A stretch of DNA of 64,000 nt from Bacteroidota bacterium (GTDB lineage Bacteria > Bacteroidota > Bacteroidia > Flavobacteriales > Weeksellaceae), in the NCBI GenBank assembly GCA_023393915.1, contig JAEXBS010000047.1:310001-374000 (forward strand), in the 5' to 3' direction. This document shows, in pieces, positions 34,857-43,139 of this stretch; the first letter of the stretch is position 1; each line of letters opens with the position of its first letter. The notes beneath the pieces were generated by a model. That model had not been told where the DNA came from and ran no database searches. It saw only the letters and a list, made by a program, of their open reading frames with translations. The translations under genes were made by a program, and so were the position numbers.

Positions 34857-35471
34857 CTAAAACAATCCGTGCATTTGAGCTTCGATTCGCTCTAAAATAT
34901 ATCCAAAATCTTGCGGATTCTCAACAAAATCTAGATCGTCCACTTCGATAACTAATAACTTTCCATCTTTATAATTTTCAATCCACTTCTCGTACTTTTG
35001 ATTAAGTTTGGAGAGGTATTCAATGGATATGGAAGCCTCATAGTCCCTTCCACGTTTGTATATTTTCTTCACGAGATTGGGAACATCACTTTTCAAGTAA
35101 ATTAAAAGATCAGGCGCCTGAACAAACGACTTCATCAATTCAAAAACCGAAAGATAGTTCTGATAATCCCTTTCACTTAAAAGCTTCATATCGCTTAGAT
35201 TCTCAGCAAAAATATGAGCATCCTCGTAAATGGTGCGATCCTGAATAATGTTCTTTCCACTTTCTCTAATTTCTTTCACTTGCCGAAACCTAGATCCAAG
35301 AAAATAAATCTGTAAAGCAAAGCTCCATTGACTCATATCGGCATAAAAATCCTCTAAGTAAGGGTTATCATCGACATCTTCAAATTGAGCTTCCCAATTA
35401 TAATGCTTTGCAAGCATCGTTGTTAAGGTCGTTTTTCCCGCTCCAATATTTCCTGTAATAGCAATGTGCAT
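34857..35471 (-). CDS. Deoxynucleoside kinase (dAK/dGK family)
   Basis: A 204-residue kinase that phosphorylates deoxynucleosides for dNTP salvage. The P-loop is G7-N-I-G-A-G-K-T14 at the very N-terminus; the substrate block is E-D-V-D-D-N-P-Y-L-E-D-F-Y; the D-R-T-I-Y-E-D motif (D-R-S in relatives) carries the catalytic arginine region; and K-R-G-R-D-Y-E belongs to the lid. Length is typical of the bacterial deoxyadenosine/deoxyguanosine kinases. Specificity cannot be settled from sequence. Confidence 0.88.
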   Translation of the reverse strand: MHIAITGNIGAGKTTLTTMLAKHYNWEAQFEDVDDNPYLEDFYADMSQWSFALQIYFLGSRFRQVKEIRESGKNIIQDRTIYEDAHIFAENLSDMKLLSERDYQNYLSVFELMKSFVQAPDLLIYLKSDVPNLVKKIYKRGRDYEASISIEYLSKLNQKYEKWIENYKDGKLLVIEVDDLDFVENPQDFGYILERIEAQMHGLF

Positions 35472-35623
35472 AAAGTAAAAAGTAAAATTTGAACAACAAA
35501 AAGAATCTTCTTTTTAAGGGCGTAAAGATAAGTCTCTCTTATGGTCCTTAAAAATCATTAACTAAAATCTTATCCACATTCCTATCGAACTACTCTATTT
35601 TATCTACTCTTAAGAATCGCTCG

Positions 35624-36643
35624 CTACAAAACCTTTACTTCGTAAATGGTTGGCCAATTTTTTCCTGTGACCAGCATATTTTCTCCTTTGAAAGTAATGC
35701 CGTTTAAAACATCGTCGTTTCCTTTTGTATGTTTTTGCGCAAGAGAAGAAAAATCAAAAACTCCAACCACTTCCCCTGTATCTGGGTTAATCTTTAGAAT
35801 AATAGGCTTTTGCCATACATTAGCATAGATGTGTCCCTGATGAAATTCAAGTTCGTTTAACTGATCAAAGGTTGCACTATAACCTGCCACAGATATACGC
35901 TTATTCACCTTACTTGGATCTTCAAGAGAAAGAAAATACAGATTTTTAGTTCCATCAGAGGCTATGAGTTCTTTTCCGTTATAGGCTAGCCCCCAACCTT
36001 CTCCCATCAAATTAGGATAAGGAAATTCAGAGACTAACGAAAGATCTGATTTGTTATAGATAAATCCTTTCTTATTTTGCCAAGTAAGCTGATAGACCTT
36101 ATCTCCTACGATGCTCGCTCCTTCACTAAAAACCTCTTGGGGTTGAACCGCGCTTGCAATTGGCGCTGTCGTACCCAAAGTGTATTTAATCAACTGAGAT
36201 GATCCGTGTTGACCATCGCTTTCATAGATGATATCCCCCTCCAATTCAAAGCCTTGAGTGAAATTCTTAGTATCATGAGGGTACTCTTTTATGATTTCGT
36301 ACTGAATTTTTTCTTCTTTATTCTTCGCAAACACATTAATTGTTGCATCTTGAGTTAACACTTCTCCCGAGGAAGACGTAATAAGAAAGGTCACACCATT
36401 ATCCCCTAAAGAATAGAATTCCGGACTGATCTCAAGACTCGATGTTTGTCGATCACCGAAACTAACTTCAATGGACTTAGCATTCTTGGTAACGGACTCA
36501 GGAAGTTCTAAGGATTCACCAAATCGAAAACCAGTACTTTCCTTCTCAAGAGTATACTGATTCAAATCATTTAGAATTTCTTTGTCTTTACTGCAACTTG
36601 CAACCACAACAACCATCAGGAATAAATAGAGGTACCTTTTCAT
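35624..36643 (-). CDS. Glutaminyl-peptide cyclotransferase (plant type) lipoprotein
   Basis: A 339-residue lipoprotein; lipobox V-A-S-C with Cys17. A poorly conserved region (about 25-115) resembling a bacterial Ig-like fold precedes the five-bladed propeller domain of the glutamine cyclotransferase family (PF05096): Y-P-H-D-T-K-N-F-T-Q-G-F-E-L, E-G-W-G-L-A-Y-N-G, S-D-G-T-K-N-L-Y-F, L-N-E-L-E-F-H-Q-G-H-I-Y-A-N-V-W and L-N-G-I-T-F. It would convert N-terminal glutamine of secreted proteins to pyroglutamate in the cell envelope. In Bacteroidota many exported proteins begin with Gln after signal-peptide cleavage, a plausible substrate pool. Confidence 0.88.
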   Translation of the reverse strand: MKRYLYLFLMVVVVASCSKDKEILNDLNQYTLEKESTGFRFGESLELPESVTKNAKSIEVSFGDRQTSSLEISPEFYSLGDNGVTFLITSSSGEVLTQDATINVFAKNKEEKIQYEIIKEYPHDTKNFTQGFELEGDIIYESDGQHGSSQLIKYTLGTTAPIASAVQPQEVFSEGASIVGDKVYQLTWQNKKGFIYNKSDLSLVSEFPYPNLMGEGWGLAYNGKELIASDGTKNLYFLSLEDPSKVNKRISVAGYSATFDQLNELEFHQGHIYANVWQKPIILKINPDTGEVVGVFDFSSLAQKHTKGNDDVLNGITFKGENMLVTGKNWPTIYEVKVL

Positions 36644-37026
36644 TTAATCAAATATTTTGTTTCAAATTTAATCCTTTCAAATCAATGTTCAAAAAGTGTA
36701 TAAAAATTCAAGACAAAAGAAAAACTCCTGCATAAGAAAGAACCTTGGATAGTGAAAAATTTGCCAAAATCATAGAGTAGAATAAAGGGGAATACAAACA
36801 GTTTTACTTTATTTGGAGTATCAAATTTCAATTCAAAATCGTTCAAGAAATCTGTACATTAACCATGACTGCTTCTACACCTTGGGAAGCACCCCCTTAA
36901 GCTCTTACAAATTAAAACAGAACGATCCTCAGTCCAGGAAAGAAAAAACACTTACATTTTGCTTAGAACATCAGATTTGAAATTCGTTCCAAAGTACTAC
37001 AAGCCGTCTTTTTTTTTAAAAATCAT

Positions 37027-37034
37027 TAAATTTG
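37027..37034 (+). promoter_or_regulatory. -7 box for the ClC channel gene
   Basis: TAAATTTG matches TAnnTTTG, 69 bases before the ATG. Confidence 0.45.
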
Positions 37035-37046
37035 TCGCATTTTTCA

Positions 37047-37083
37047 AAGGGGAACTACTCTAAAACAAAATATGTAGCCCCTT
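37047..37083 (+). promoter_or_regulatory. 5' UTR stem-loop of the ClC channel gene
   Basis: AAGGGG (37047-37052) and CTAC (37055-37058) pair with GTAG (37074-37077) and CCCCTT (37078-37083): 10 bp with a two-base bulge and a 15-base loop, between the predicted start site and the ATG. It does not match the fluoride (crcB) riboswitch consensus. Confidence 0.4.
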
Positions 37084-37102
37084 AACTAAATCCTGATTTC
37101 TA

Positions 37103-38377
37103 ATGAATAGGAAAAAAGTCATTCATCATAATTATTTGAAGCTTTTCATTGTCTCGTTGTTTGTAGGTCTTTTAAGCTCACTTCTAGCAATCACCTTGCG
37201 CCATATTACAGAATCCACCGAACATTACTTGTCCAAAGCAGTTTCTAATAATAACCCTTACCTATTTATTTTACTTCCTTCCATCGGTATCACAACGATT
37301 TTCTTTCTAAGAAAATACGTATTCCAAGGAAGGAAAAACAAAGGAATGACCGAAATATACAAGACATTAGATCAAAGAAAGGATCATTTGGGCTTGTTCA
37401 AAATACCTTCTCACTTTATAAATGGATTCCTTACGGTAATTTTTGGAGGGTCAACTGGCATAGAAGTATCGACAGTCGTTTCCACAGCCACCATTGGGAA
37501 TGCAGTATATAAGAAAGAGTTTTCGGCAAAAATCTACAAGAGAGAACTTATCTGCGCAGCATGCGCAGCCGGTGTTGCCATTTTATTTTCTAGTCCCATT
37601 GCAGGACTACTTTTTGGAATAGAAGCCATCAGTAGAAAATTTAAACCCACTATATTAATTAGTTCTTTGGCTTCGATCGCAGTTGCTTCCTTATTTATTT
37701 ACGGACTAGAGCATGAAAGAATCATCCCCACTGAGACTGGCAACTGGAAATGGCAATCCACACCCTTCTTCTTGTTATTAAGTGTTCTGGGTGCCTTGTT
37801 TGCAGTTGGATTCACCCTTCTACTGATCAACCTAAAGACTTTCTTCGGTAACATTAATAACAATTTTCTACGAGTCAATATAGGCGTGATCACCCTGGGT
37901 CTTCTAATTTTCTTCTTTCCTGTTTTGTACGGCGATAGTTATCACGGCTTAAATGAAGTGCTCAATTCGCATAACAATTCGATTGACTATTTATTTCTAC
38001 TGGTTCTTTTAAAACCACTAGCATCCTCTCTTACATTAGGGGCAGGTGGAGATGGGGGTGTTTTTGCTCCAAGCATTATTGGAGGAGCGTTTTTAGGTTT
38101 AATGATCGCAGTGTTCTGTCAGACATTTCTACATATGGAAGTAAATCCTCTTAATTTTGCTCTAATCGGAGCAGGATCTGCTCTTTCTGCCGCCATCTAT
38201 GCTCCATTTACAACCATTTTCTTAATCTGCAATATTGTACCTAACGGTTTCATTTTACTCTTTCCGTTACTGGTTTGTTGTCTATTATCGAAATTTTTAG
38301 CCAAAAAAATCCTTCCCTACAACGTTTACACCCACCACATGTACAAAGAGAAATTAAATCAAAGAAGCACTATATAA
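37103..38377 (+). CDS. ClC-type chloride channel/antiporter
   Basis: A 424-residue polytopic membrane protein of the ClC family. Family blocks: G-G-S-T-G-I-E121 (position of the gating glutamate of G-x-E-G-P), the helix A-A-G-V-A-I-L-F-S-S-P-I-A-G-L-L-F-G-I-E, and G-D-G-G-V-F-A-P (the GxFxP anion site). The Glu is kept but the usual following Gly-Pro is Val-Ser, and the tyrosine-bearing last helix is not obvious. No CBS domains, as in the short bacterial types. It may exchange chloride for protons; fluoride-type ClC proteins differ in these loops. It has a long 5' UTR with a hairpin. Confidence 0.88.
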   Translation: MNRKKVIHHNYLKLFIVSLFVGLLSSLLAITLRHITESTEHYLSKAVSNNNPYLFILLPSIGITTIFFLRKYVFQGRKNKGMTEIYKTLDQRKDHLGLFKIPSHFINGFLTVIFGGSTGIEVSTVVSTATIGNAVYKKEFSAKIYKRELICAACAAGVAILFSSPIAGLLFGIEAISRKFKPTILISSLASIAVASLFIYGLEHERIIPTETGNWKWQSTPFFLLLSVLGALFAVGFTLLLINLKTFFGNINNNFLRVNIGVITLGLLIFFFPVLYGDSYHGLNEVLNSHNNSIDYLFLLVLLKPLASSLTLGAGGDGGVFAPSIIGGAFLGLMIAVFCQTFLHMEVNPLNFALIGAGSALSAAIYAPFTTIFLICNIVPNGFILLFPLLVCCLLSKFLAKKILPYNVYTHHMYKEKLNQRSTI

Positions 38378-38413
38378 GAATGGAAAAATTGAGTTGCTTG
38401 AAGTCAAGAAAAT

Positions 38414-38845
38414 TTAGACTTGCTGCTCCACATAATTTCTGAGTTGAATTTTCACATTTTCATTCCAACCCAATTGAAAATTCTCTAGAGAAAACTCAGG
38501 ACCTAAATGCTGAAAATTTTCTAATCCTTCGTGCCTTAATAATAAATTCGTCTCTTGTTCTACCTCAGTAAGTTCCCAAGTTAGCATCGTTTGCAACAAC
38601 GTAAGTTCTGGGTAAGCCCATGAATGTTTTAATTTTTTGTTTGGGATAAATTCTAGAATTTTCCCTTCATGGAGAAATCTCTTTTCTTCTCCCGGCTCAT
38701 AAAAATAGAAACGATGATGTAATTCCAACTTGAAATCCGGAATATCAAAATACCACTTTTTCATTTCTTCCTTATCTGTAAGTGCTTTCCACACTTTTTC
38801 TATTGGAGCTTTTAGCTTTTGCTCAAGGATTAAAGGGCTGTTCAT
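38414..38845 (-). CDS. SRPBCC / AHSA1-like domain protein
   Basis: A 143-residue single-domain SRPBCC protein, paralogous to the gene at 426. The start L-E-Q-K-L-K-A-P-I-E-K-V-W-K-A-L-T-D-K-E-E-M-K-K-W-Y is the typical first strand and helix, and the last helix ends near Y-V-E-Q. The ligand-binding cavity is probably hydrophobic; no enzyme activity can be assigned. Convergent with the ClC gene and without a clear terminator between them. Confidence 0.8.
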   Translation of the reverse strand: MNSPLILEQKLKAPIEKVWKALTDKEEMKKWYFDIPDFKLELHHRFYFYEPGEEKRFLHEGKILEFIPNKKLKHSWAYPELTLLQTMLTWELTEVEQETNLLLRHEGLENFQHLGPEFSLENFQLGWNENVKIQLRNYVEQQV

Positions 38846-38927
38846 AAGAATATAAATTAAGGAAGTTAAGTATCTAAAATTAAGGAAAATATAAAAGCTA
38901 TTTAGTGACGAACAAAAATTTTCGCTT

Positions 38928-38935
38928 TATTTTTG
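38928..38935 (+). promoter_or_regulatory. -7 box for the metallo-hydrolase gene
   Basis: TATTTTTG matches TAnnTTTG, 19 bases upstream of the ATG at 38955. Confidence 0.5.
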
Positions 38936-38954
38936 CCCGCTAGAAATCGATTCT

Positions 38955-40073
38955 ATGGCAAAGGTTTTTAAAATAGTACTCTACCTTTTATTAATAATAA
39001 TTGTATTTTTCGTTATGGGTTACTTCTTACTATCCGCTCCTCAATTTGGTAAACTTCCCGAAGGGAAAAGACTGGAGCGAATACTAAAATCACCTAACTA
39101 TAAAAATGGGGAGTTTCAAAATTTAAGCCTAACCCCCACGATGTCTCCTGACGGAAGCATGCTTAAATTATTGTACAGAATGTACATAAAACCGGAAAAG
39201 GACCGCAATCCCAAAGTGAAGTTTGATTTCAGAAAAACCGATCTAAACAGCTTAAATCCTAAAGAGAATTTACTTATTTGGATGGGACATTCCTCCTATT
39301 ATTTACAACTAGATGGAAAGAAAATTTTAGTGGATCCTGTTTTTACAGGCAATGCCGCGCCGTTCTCTTTTATGGTAAAAGCTTTTGAAGGCAGTGACCT
39401 GTACTCCAGTCAAGATATTCCTAATCTAGATTATTTAATTATCACTCACGACCACTGGGATCACTTAGACTATGCGACGGTGAAGAATCTTTTCCCAAAG
39501 CTTGAAAAGGTAATCACCGGTCTAGGAACTGGAGCGCATCTAGAATATTGGGGCCTAGAAGAAGAAAAAATCATTGAACTGGACTGGGGAGAATCACAAC
39601 AACTAGAAAACGGCTTTACCGTATACGGTGAAACGGCCCGGCATTTTTCTGGTAGAGGGCTTAAAAGAAATCAATCGCTCTGGATGAGTTTTGTTTTAGA
39701 ATCTCCAAATAAAAAAGTATACATCGGAGGAGATAGTGGCTATGGAGCTCATTTTAAAGAAATTGGTCGTAAGCATGACTCCATTGATTTAGCCATTCTC
39801 GAAAATGGTCAATACAACGAGCATTGGAAAAACATTCATTTCCTTCCCGGTGAAAATCTCCAAGCCTTAGAAGATTTAAATGCCAAAGCTATGCTACCTG
39901 TGCACTATGGGAAATTCGCCTTAGCCTTACACCCTTGGCAGGAGCCTATCCGAGAACTAATGAAATTTAAGAAACCGAATCAAACAGTATATACTCCCAT
40001 GCCAGGAACGGTCCTTTACTGGGACCAAAACCAAGCAGCTCCTTTAGAACCTTGGTGGGAAACGGTCAAATAA
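38955..40073 (+). CDS. Metallo-beta-lactamase-fold hydrolase, NAPE-PLD/RomA-like
   Basis: A 372-residue protein anchored by one N-terminal membrane segment (about 6-27). The metal site is T-H165-D-H167-W-D169-H170-L-D, with later ligands in G-G-D-S-G-Y-G (Asp) and L-P-V-H-Y-G-K-F (His). The order and the W-M-G-H-S-S-Y-Y-L entry block match the Lactamase_B_2 subgroup that includes NAPE-hydrolysing phospholipase D and RomA/YfhI-like proteins. A lipid phosphodiesterase role is plausible but unproven. It has its own promoter box; the remnant CoA transferase follows. Confidence 0.82.
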   Translation: MAKVFKIVLYLLLIIIVFFVMGYFLLSAPQFGKLPEGKRLERILKSPNYKNGEFQNLSLTPTMSPDGSMLKLLYRMYIKPEKDRNPKVKFDFRKTDLNSLNPKENLLIWMGHSSYYLQLDGKKILVDPVFTGNAAPFSFMVKAFEGSDLYSSQDIPNLDYLIITHDHWDHLDYATVKNLFPKLEKVITGLGTGAHLEYWGLEEEKIIELDWGESQQLENGFTVYGETARHFSGRGLKRNQSLWMSFVLESPNKKVYIGGDSGYGAHFKEIGRKHDSIDLAILENGQYNEHWKNIHFLPGENLQALEDLNAKAMLPVHYGKFALALHPWQEPIRELMKFKKPNQTVYTPMPGTVLYWDQNQAAPLEPWWETVK

Positions 40074-40105
40074 ATTCTGCTTTTCTTTATAAAAAGAATA
40101 TTCCT

Positions 40106-40113
40106 TATTTTTG
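40106..40113 (+). promoter_or_regulatory. -7 box left in front of the CoA-transferase pseudogene
   Basis: TATTTTTG matches TAnnTTTG. The expected start and N-terminal half of the CoA transferase are missing downstream, so the promoter seems to have outlived the gene. Confidence 0.35.
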
Positions 40114-40198
40114 ATCTACTTCCTACGGAAAGGAAGTAAATAAGAAAAAAGGAAAGTGGCGTAAAAGATATTTTATAGCGGTATATACGGTCAGCAAG

Positions 40199-41229
40199 AC
40201 ATTCGGCGCAGGAATCGGAGGATTCTTCACTCCTACGGCTGCAGGAACCAAAATAATCGAAGGAGACGAAACACGTGAAATCAATGGGGTCGAAATGGTC
40301 TACGTTCCTTCCATTAGGGGAAATGTGGCCTTCATTAGAGCTTGGAAAGCAGACAAGGCAGGTAATCTTCAGTACCGAATGACTGAGCAAAATTTCAATA
40401 AAGCACTTGCAACCGCTGCAGATCTTGTTATTGCTGAAGCGGAACACATTGTAGAAACCGGCGAAATCGAGCCGCAAAACATTCATACTCAAGGTTGCTA
40501 TATTGACTATTTGGTTGAGGCCCACACGACGGTTGAAGAATTGGGAAGCAGCGGATCTGTTAAAGCCTCAAAAGTGGTTTCTGAAAGAAGAATGGAGATG
40601 GCTCGCCGAGCATAGGCAGAGTTAAAAAAAGGAGAAATCGTAAACCTTGGTATAGGAATCCCTACTCTAGTAGCGGACCTCATTACTCCAGAACACGGAA
40701 TTATCTTACATACTGAAAACGGAATGCTTGGGGTAGGCCCCGCACCTACTGATGGAAAAGGAGCTATGGACTATCCAGTCAACGCCGGTAAAATTCCAGT
40801 TACTGCATTAAAAGGAAGTAGTTATTTCGATAGTGCGGAGTCCTTCGCAATGATCCGCGGGGGTCATATCGACACCGCTGTTATGGGGGGGGACTTCAAG
40901 TGGACCAGCACGGAAATTTAGCCAATTGGGCAGTCCCAGGCCAGCCTTTACTAGGAGTGGGTGGCGCAATGGATTTAGCATCAGGCGCCGGAAAGCTAAT
41001 CATTACCATGACCCATACAGAACTAAACGGAGACGCAAAAATAGTCAAGAATTGCGACCTTCCTTTGAAGGCGTCAGCGGCAGTTGATATGATTATTACC
41101 GATCTAGCCGTCTTTAGGTTTATTGACGGGAAATTAACCCTAACGGAGCTTATGCCAGGCGCTACCATTGAAGAAGTAATAGAGCGAACGGATGCCGATT
41201 TCCAAGAAGATCTAAAACTCCAATCTTAA
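40199..41229 (+). pseudogene. Broken 3-oxoacid CoA-transferase (fused A and B subunits)
   Basis: Remains of a CoA transferase that moves CoA between succinate and a 3-oxo acid. The A part starts abruptly at G-A-G-I-G-G-F-F-T-P (about residue 120 of a normal A subunit) and runs through A-F-I-R-A-W-K-A-D-K-A-G-N-L. In the same frame, with a ~30-residue linker, the B part begins (E-R-R-M-E-M-A-R-R-A), interrupted by TAG at 40613-40615, then continues K-K-G-E-I-V-N-L-G-I-G-I-P-T-L-V and the catalytic-Glu block T-E-N-G-M-L-G. A run of eight G's (40885-40892) shifts the frame; downstream the B part reads on to 41229. Three lesions: 5' deletion, stop, frameshift. The linked A-B layout resembles eukaryote-type SCOT. 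Confidence 0.88.
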
Positions 41230-41272
41230 AAACAAGTCACTAGAATGCACAATTGATTGAAAGGGATTTTGG

Positions 41273-41280
41273 TAATTTTG
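41273..41280 (+). promoter_or_regulatory. -7 box for the FUSC-like gene
   Basis: TAATTTTG matches TAnnTTTG, 19 bases upstream of the ATG at 41300. Confidence 0.5.
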
Positions 41281-41299
41281 TGAATAAAAACCTTCCGGT

Positions 41300-41824
41300 A
41301 TGAAATGGATCCACCGTGTTCGTCAATTCGCCTTTTCCTCCCTTTTTATTTATTCTCTACGCTGCACTCTAGGGTTTAGCATTGGCTATAGTCTGATTAA
41401 ACTACTGCCAGACTTCGACTTATTTTGGTCCCTACTCTCAATAATGCTTGTAATCTCTCCGGAAGGAAAAGATTCACCGAGACTTACAACAGAAAGGGTA
41501 AAAGCGAACTTGGTGGGAGCACTCGCAGGGTTATTGGTTACTTTCCTTCCCTTAGAATCCTTTGGAAAGTGTCTTGCGGGTATTGTGTTAGCAGCCATTA
41601 TCTGTTATAGTTTTAAGCTATCCAATGTATCTAGAACGGCAGTAGTAGCAGTAATCATCATTCTATTGGAAAAACCGGGGGATGGCTTTTTAGCCTCCAT
41701 TGAGCGCTTTATTTCCGTTCTCGGTGGTTGTCTAATAGGTCTTTTAGTTGTAATAGTAACTGGCTACCTAATTCGGTATTTGCATAAGCTCTTAATGAAG
41801 GCAGAATTTCGATACGACCGATAA
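41300..41824 (+). CDS. FUSC/aromatic-acid-exporter-like membrane protein
   Basis: A 174-residue inner-membrane protein with about four hydrophobic segments (roughly 20-36, 42-52, 70-105 and 135-158) and the S-L-L-S-I-M-L-V-I-S-P-E-G-K-D-S-P and R-V-K-A-N-L-V-G-A-L-A-G blocks typical of FUSC/ArAE-type N-terminal domains (the R-x-x-G-x-x-x-G motif is common to them). It is much shorter than a full FUSC transporter, so it may work as a dimer or have another role. It lies between the dead CoA transferase and thiolase, with 45 bases to the thiolase gene, so the two may be co-transcribed. Family call is moderate. Confidence 0.65.
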   Translation: MKWIHRVRQFAFSSLFIYSLRCTLGFSIGYSLIKLLPDFDLFWSLLSIMLVISPEGKDSPRLTTERVKANLVGALAGLLVTFLPLESFGKCLAGIVLAAIICYSFKLSNVSRTAVVAVIIILLEKPGDGFLASIERFISVLGGCLIGLLVVIVTGYLIRYLHKLLMKAEFRYDR

Positions 41825-41869
41825 AAAGAAAATAATGTACCTTAAAACCTTAAAATAAAAAAGCAATTT

Positions 41870-43090
41870 ATGATGTCAGATGCCTATATAATTGACGGTA
41901 CCCGATCGCCAATTGGTAACTTTAAAGGAAGCTTGTCTTCCGTAAGAACAGATGATTTATTAGCTCATGTTATCGAATCACTAATTAATAAAAATCCGGG
42001 AATTCCAACCGATAAAATTGATGATGTCATTATTGGATGCGCCAATCAAGCTGGTGAAGACAATCGTAATGTAGCGAGAATGGCTCTTCTATTAGCGGGA
42101 CTCCCTGTCACTGTACCAGGAGAAACCGTTAATCGACTCTGTGCGTCGGGGATGAGTGCTATTGTTCAAGCCTCCCGCGCCATCAAAAGTGGTGAAGGAG
42201 ATTTATTCATCGCAGGCGGTGTGGAAGGAATGACTCGGGGTCCCTACGCACTTTCTAAATCGGAATCGGCTTATGATACCCAGCAGAAAATGTACGACAC
42301 TAGTTTTGGATGGCGTTTTATCAATCCGAAAATGGCCGAAATGTACGGAATCGATGCCATGGGAAAAACGGCGGAAAATTTAGCAGAAAAATACAATATC
42401 AGCCGAGAAGAACAGGATGAATTTGCGCTTTGGTCACAGAAAAAAGCAGAAGATGCACAAAAAAGCGGAAGACTAGCAGAAGAAATCTCTCCCTTATCTA
42501 TTCCTAGAAGAAAGCAGGACCCTATTTTGTTTAAAGACGACGAATTCATCAAAGCGGAAAGTACTTTGCAGGGACTTAGTAAACTTCGAGCAGCTTTTGT
42601 AAAGGAAAATGGTACAGTTACCGCAGGAAATGCATCCGGACTTAATGATGGTGCTGCTGCCGTTCTTGTAGCCTCTAAAAATGCGGTAGCTCAGTACGGT
42701 CTAAAACCCTTAGCCCGCATCGTTTCGTCTGGAGTATCCGGAACGTATCCAAACATTATGGGAATAGGTCCGGTCGAAGCCTCTAACCTTGCGTTAAAAA
42801 GAGCAGGGTTAAAAATGGAGGACATGGAATTAATAGAACTCAACGAAGCCTTTGCTGCGCAGAGCATTGCTTGTTTAAAGGAATGGGGACTTGAAAATAC
42901 CGATCCGAGACTAAACGTCAACGGTGGAGCTATTGCATTAGGCCATCCTCTAGGAATGAGCGGAACTAGAATCACCTACAGTGCAGCTCTAGAACTTGTT
43001 AAGCGTAAGAGTCGTTATGCTTTGGCCACCATGTGCATTGGTGTAGGTCAAGGATACGCTGTCGTTCTTGAAAACGCGCAACTGGAATAA
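41870..43090 (+). CDS. Acetyl-CoA C-acyltransferase (thiolase)
   Basis: A 406-residue degradative-type thiolase. The acyl-enzyme cysteine is Cys91 in N-R-L-C-A-S-G-M-S-A; G-N-A-S-G-L-N-D-G-A-A, N-G-G-A-I-A-L-G-H-P-L-G-M-S-G and C-I-G-V-G-Q-G complete the active site. Sequence details (for example N-E-A-F-A-A-Q) fit the acetyl-/3-oxoadipyl-CoA thiolases. Together with the adjacent former CoA transferase it would have made a two-step route from a 3-oxo acid (acetoacetate or 3-oxoadipate) to acetyl-CoA; with the transferase broken, the thiolase probably serves another substrate flow. Two adjacent ATG codons start it; the first is used here. Confidence 0.92.
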   Translation: MMSDAYIIDGTRSPIGNFKGSLSSVRTDDLLAHVIESLINKNPGIPTDKIDDVIIGCANQAGEDNRNVARMALLLAGLPVTVPGETVNRLCASGMSAIVQASRAIKSGEGDLFIAGGVEGMTRGPYALSKSESAYDTQQKMYDTSFGWRFINPKMAEMYGIDAMGKTAENLAEKYNISREEQDEFALWSQKKAEDAQKSGRLAEEISPLSIPRRKQDPILFKDDEFIKAESTLQGLSKLRAAFVKENGTVTAGNASGLNDGAAAVLVASKNAVAQYGLKPLARIVSSGVSGTYPNIMGIGPVEASNLALKRAGLKMEDMELIELNEAFAAQSIACLKEWGLENTDPRLNVNGGAIALGHPLGMSGTRITYSAALELVKRKSRYALATMCIGVGQGYAVVLENAQLE

Positions 43091-43093
43091 TTC

Positions 43094-43139
43094 GAGCGCA
43101 GCGATCCGAATAAGTGTAGGATCGCTGCGTTCTATTTTT
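43094..43139. terminator. Terminator between thiolase and DUF5686 genes
   Basis: 14-bp stem (43094-43107 with 43119-43132, one G-U pair) followed by a T run; convergent genes on both sides may share it. Confidence 0.8.

Larger units (their letters stand above)
36644..37102. other. 459-bp gene-free region upstream of the ClC channel gene
   Basis: No open frame longer than a dozen codons was seen in a plausible context. The right end holds the -7 box for the channel gene (37027-37034) and a 10-bp bulged stem (37047-37083). The remainder is AT-rich with no repeat or RNA gene that I recognise. Confidence 0.5.

Noticed and set aside
36864..36899. 11-codon ORF M-T-A-S-T-P-W-E-A-P-P in the 459-bp gap
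   Set aside because: Too short, no promoter at the right distance, no terminator or gene coupled to it.
37021..37102. Fluoride (crcB) riboswitch before the ClC gene
   Set aside because: The hairpin and a CTGAT-like stretch are suggestive, but the conserved GGNGATGG start and the ATAAAC core are absent.
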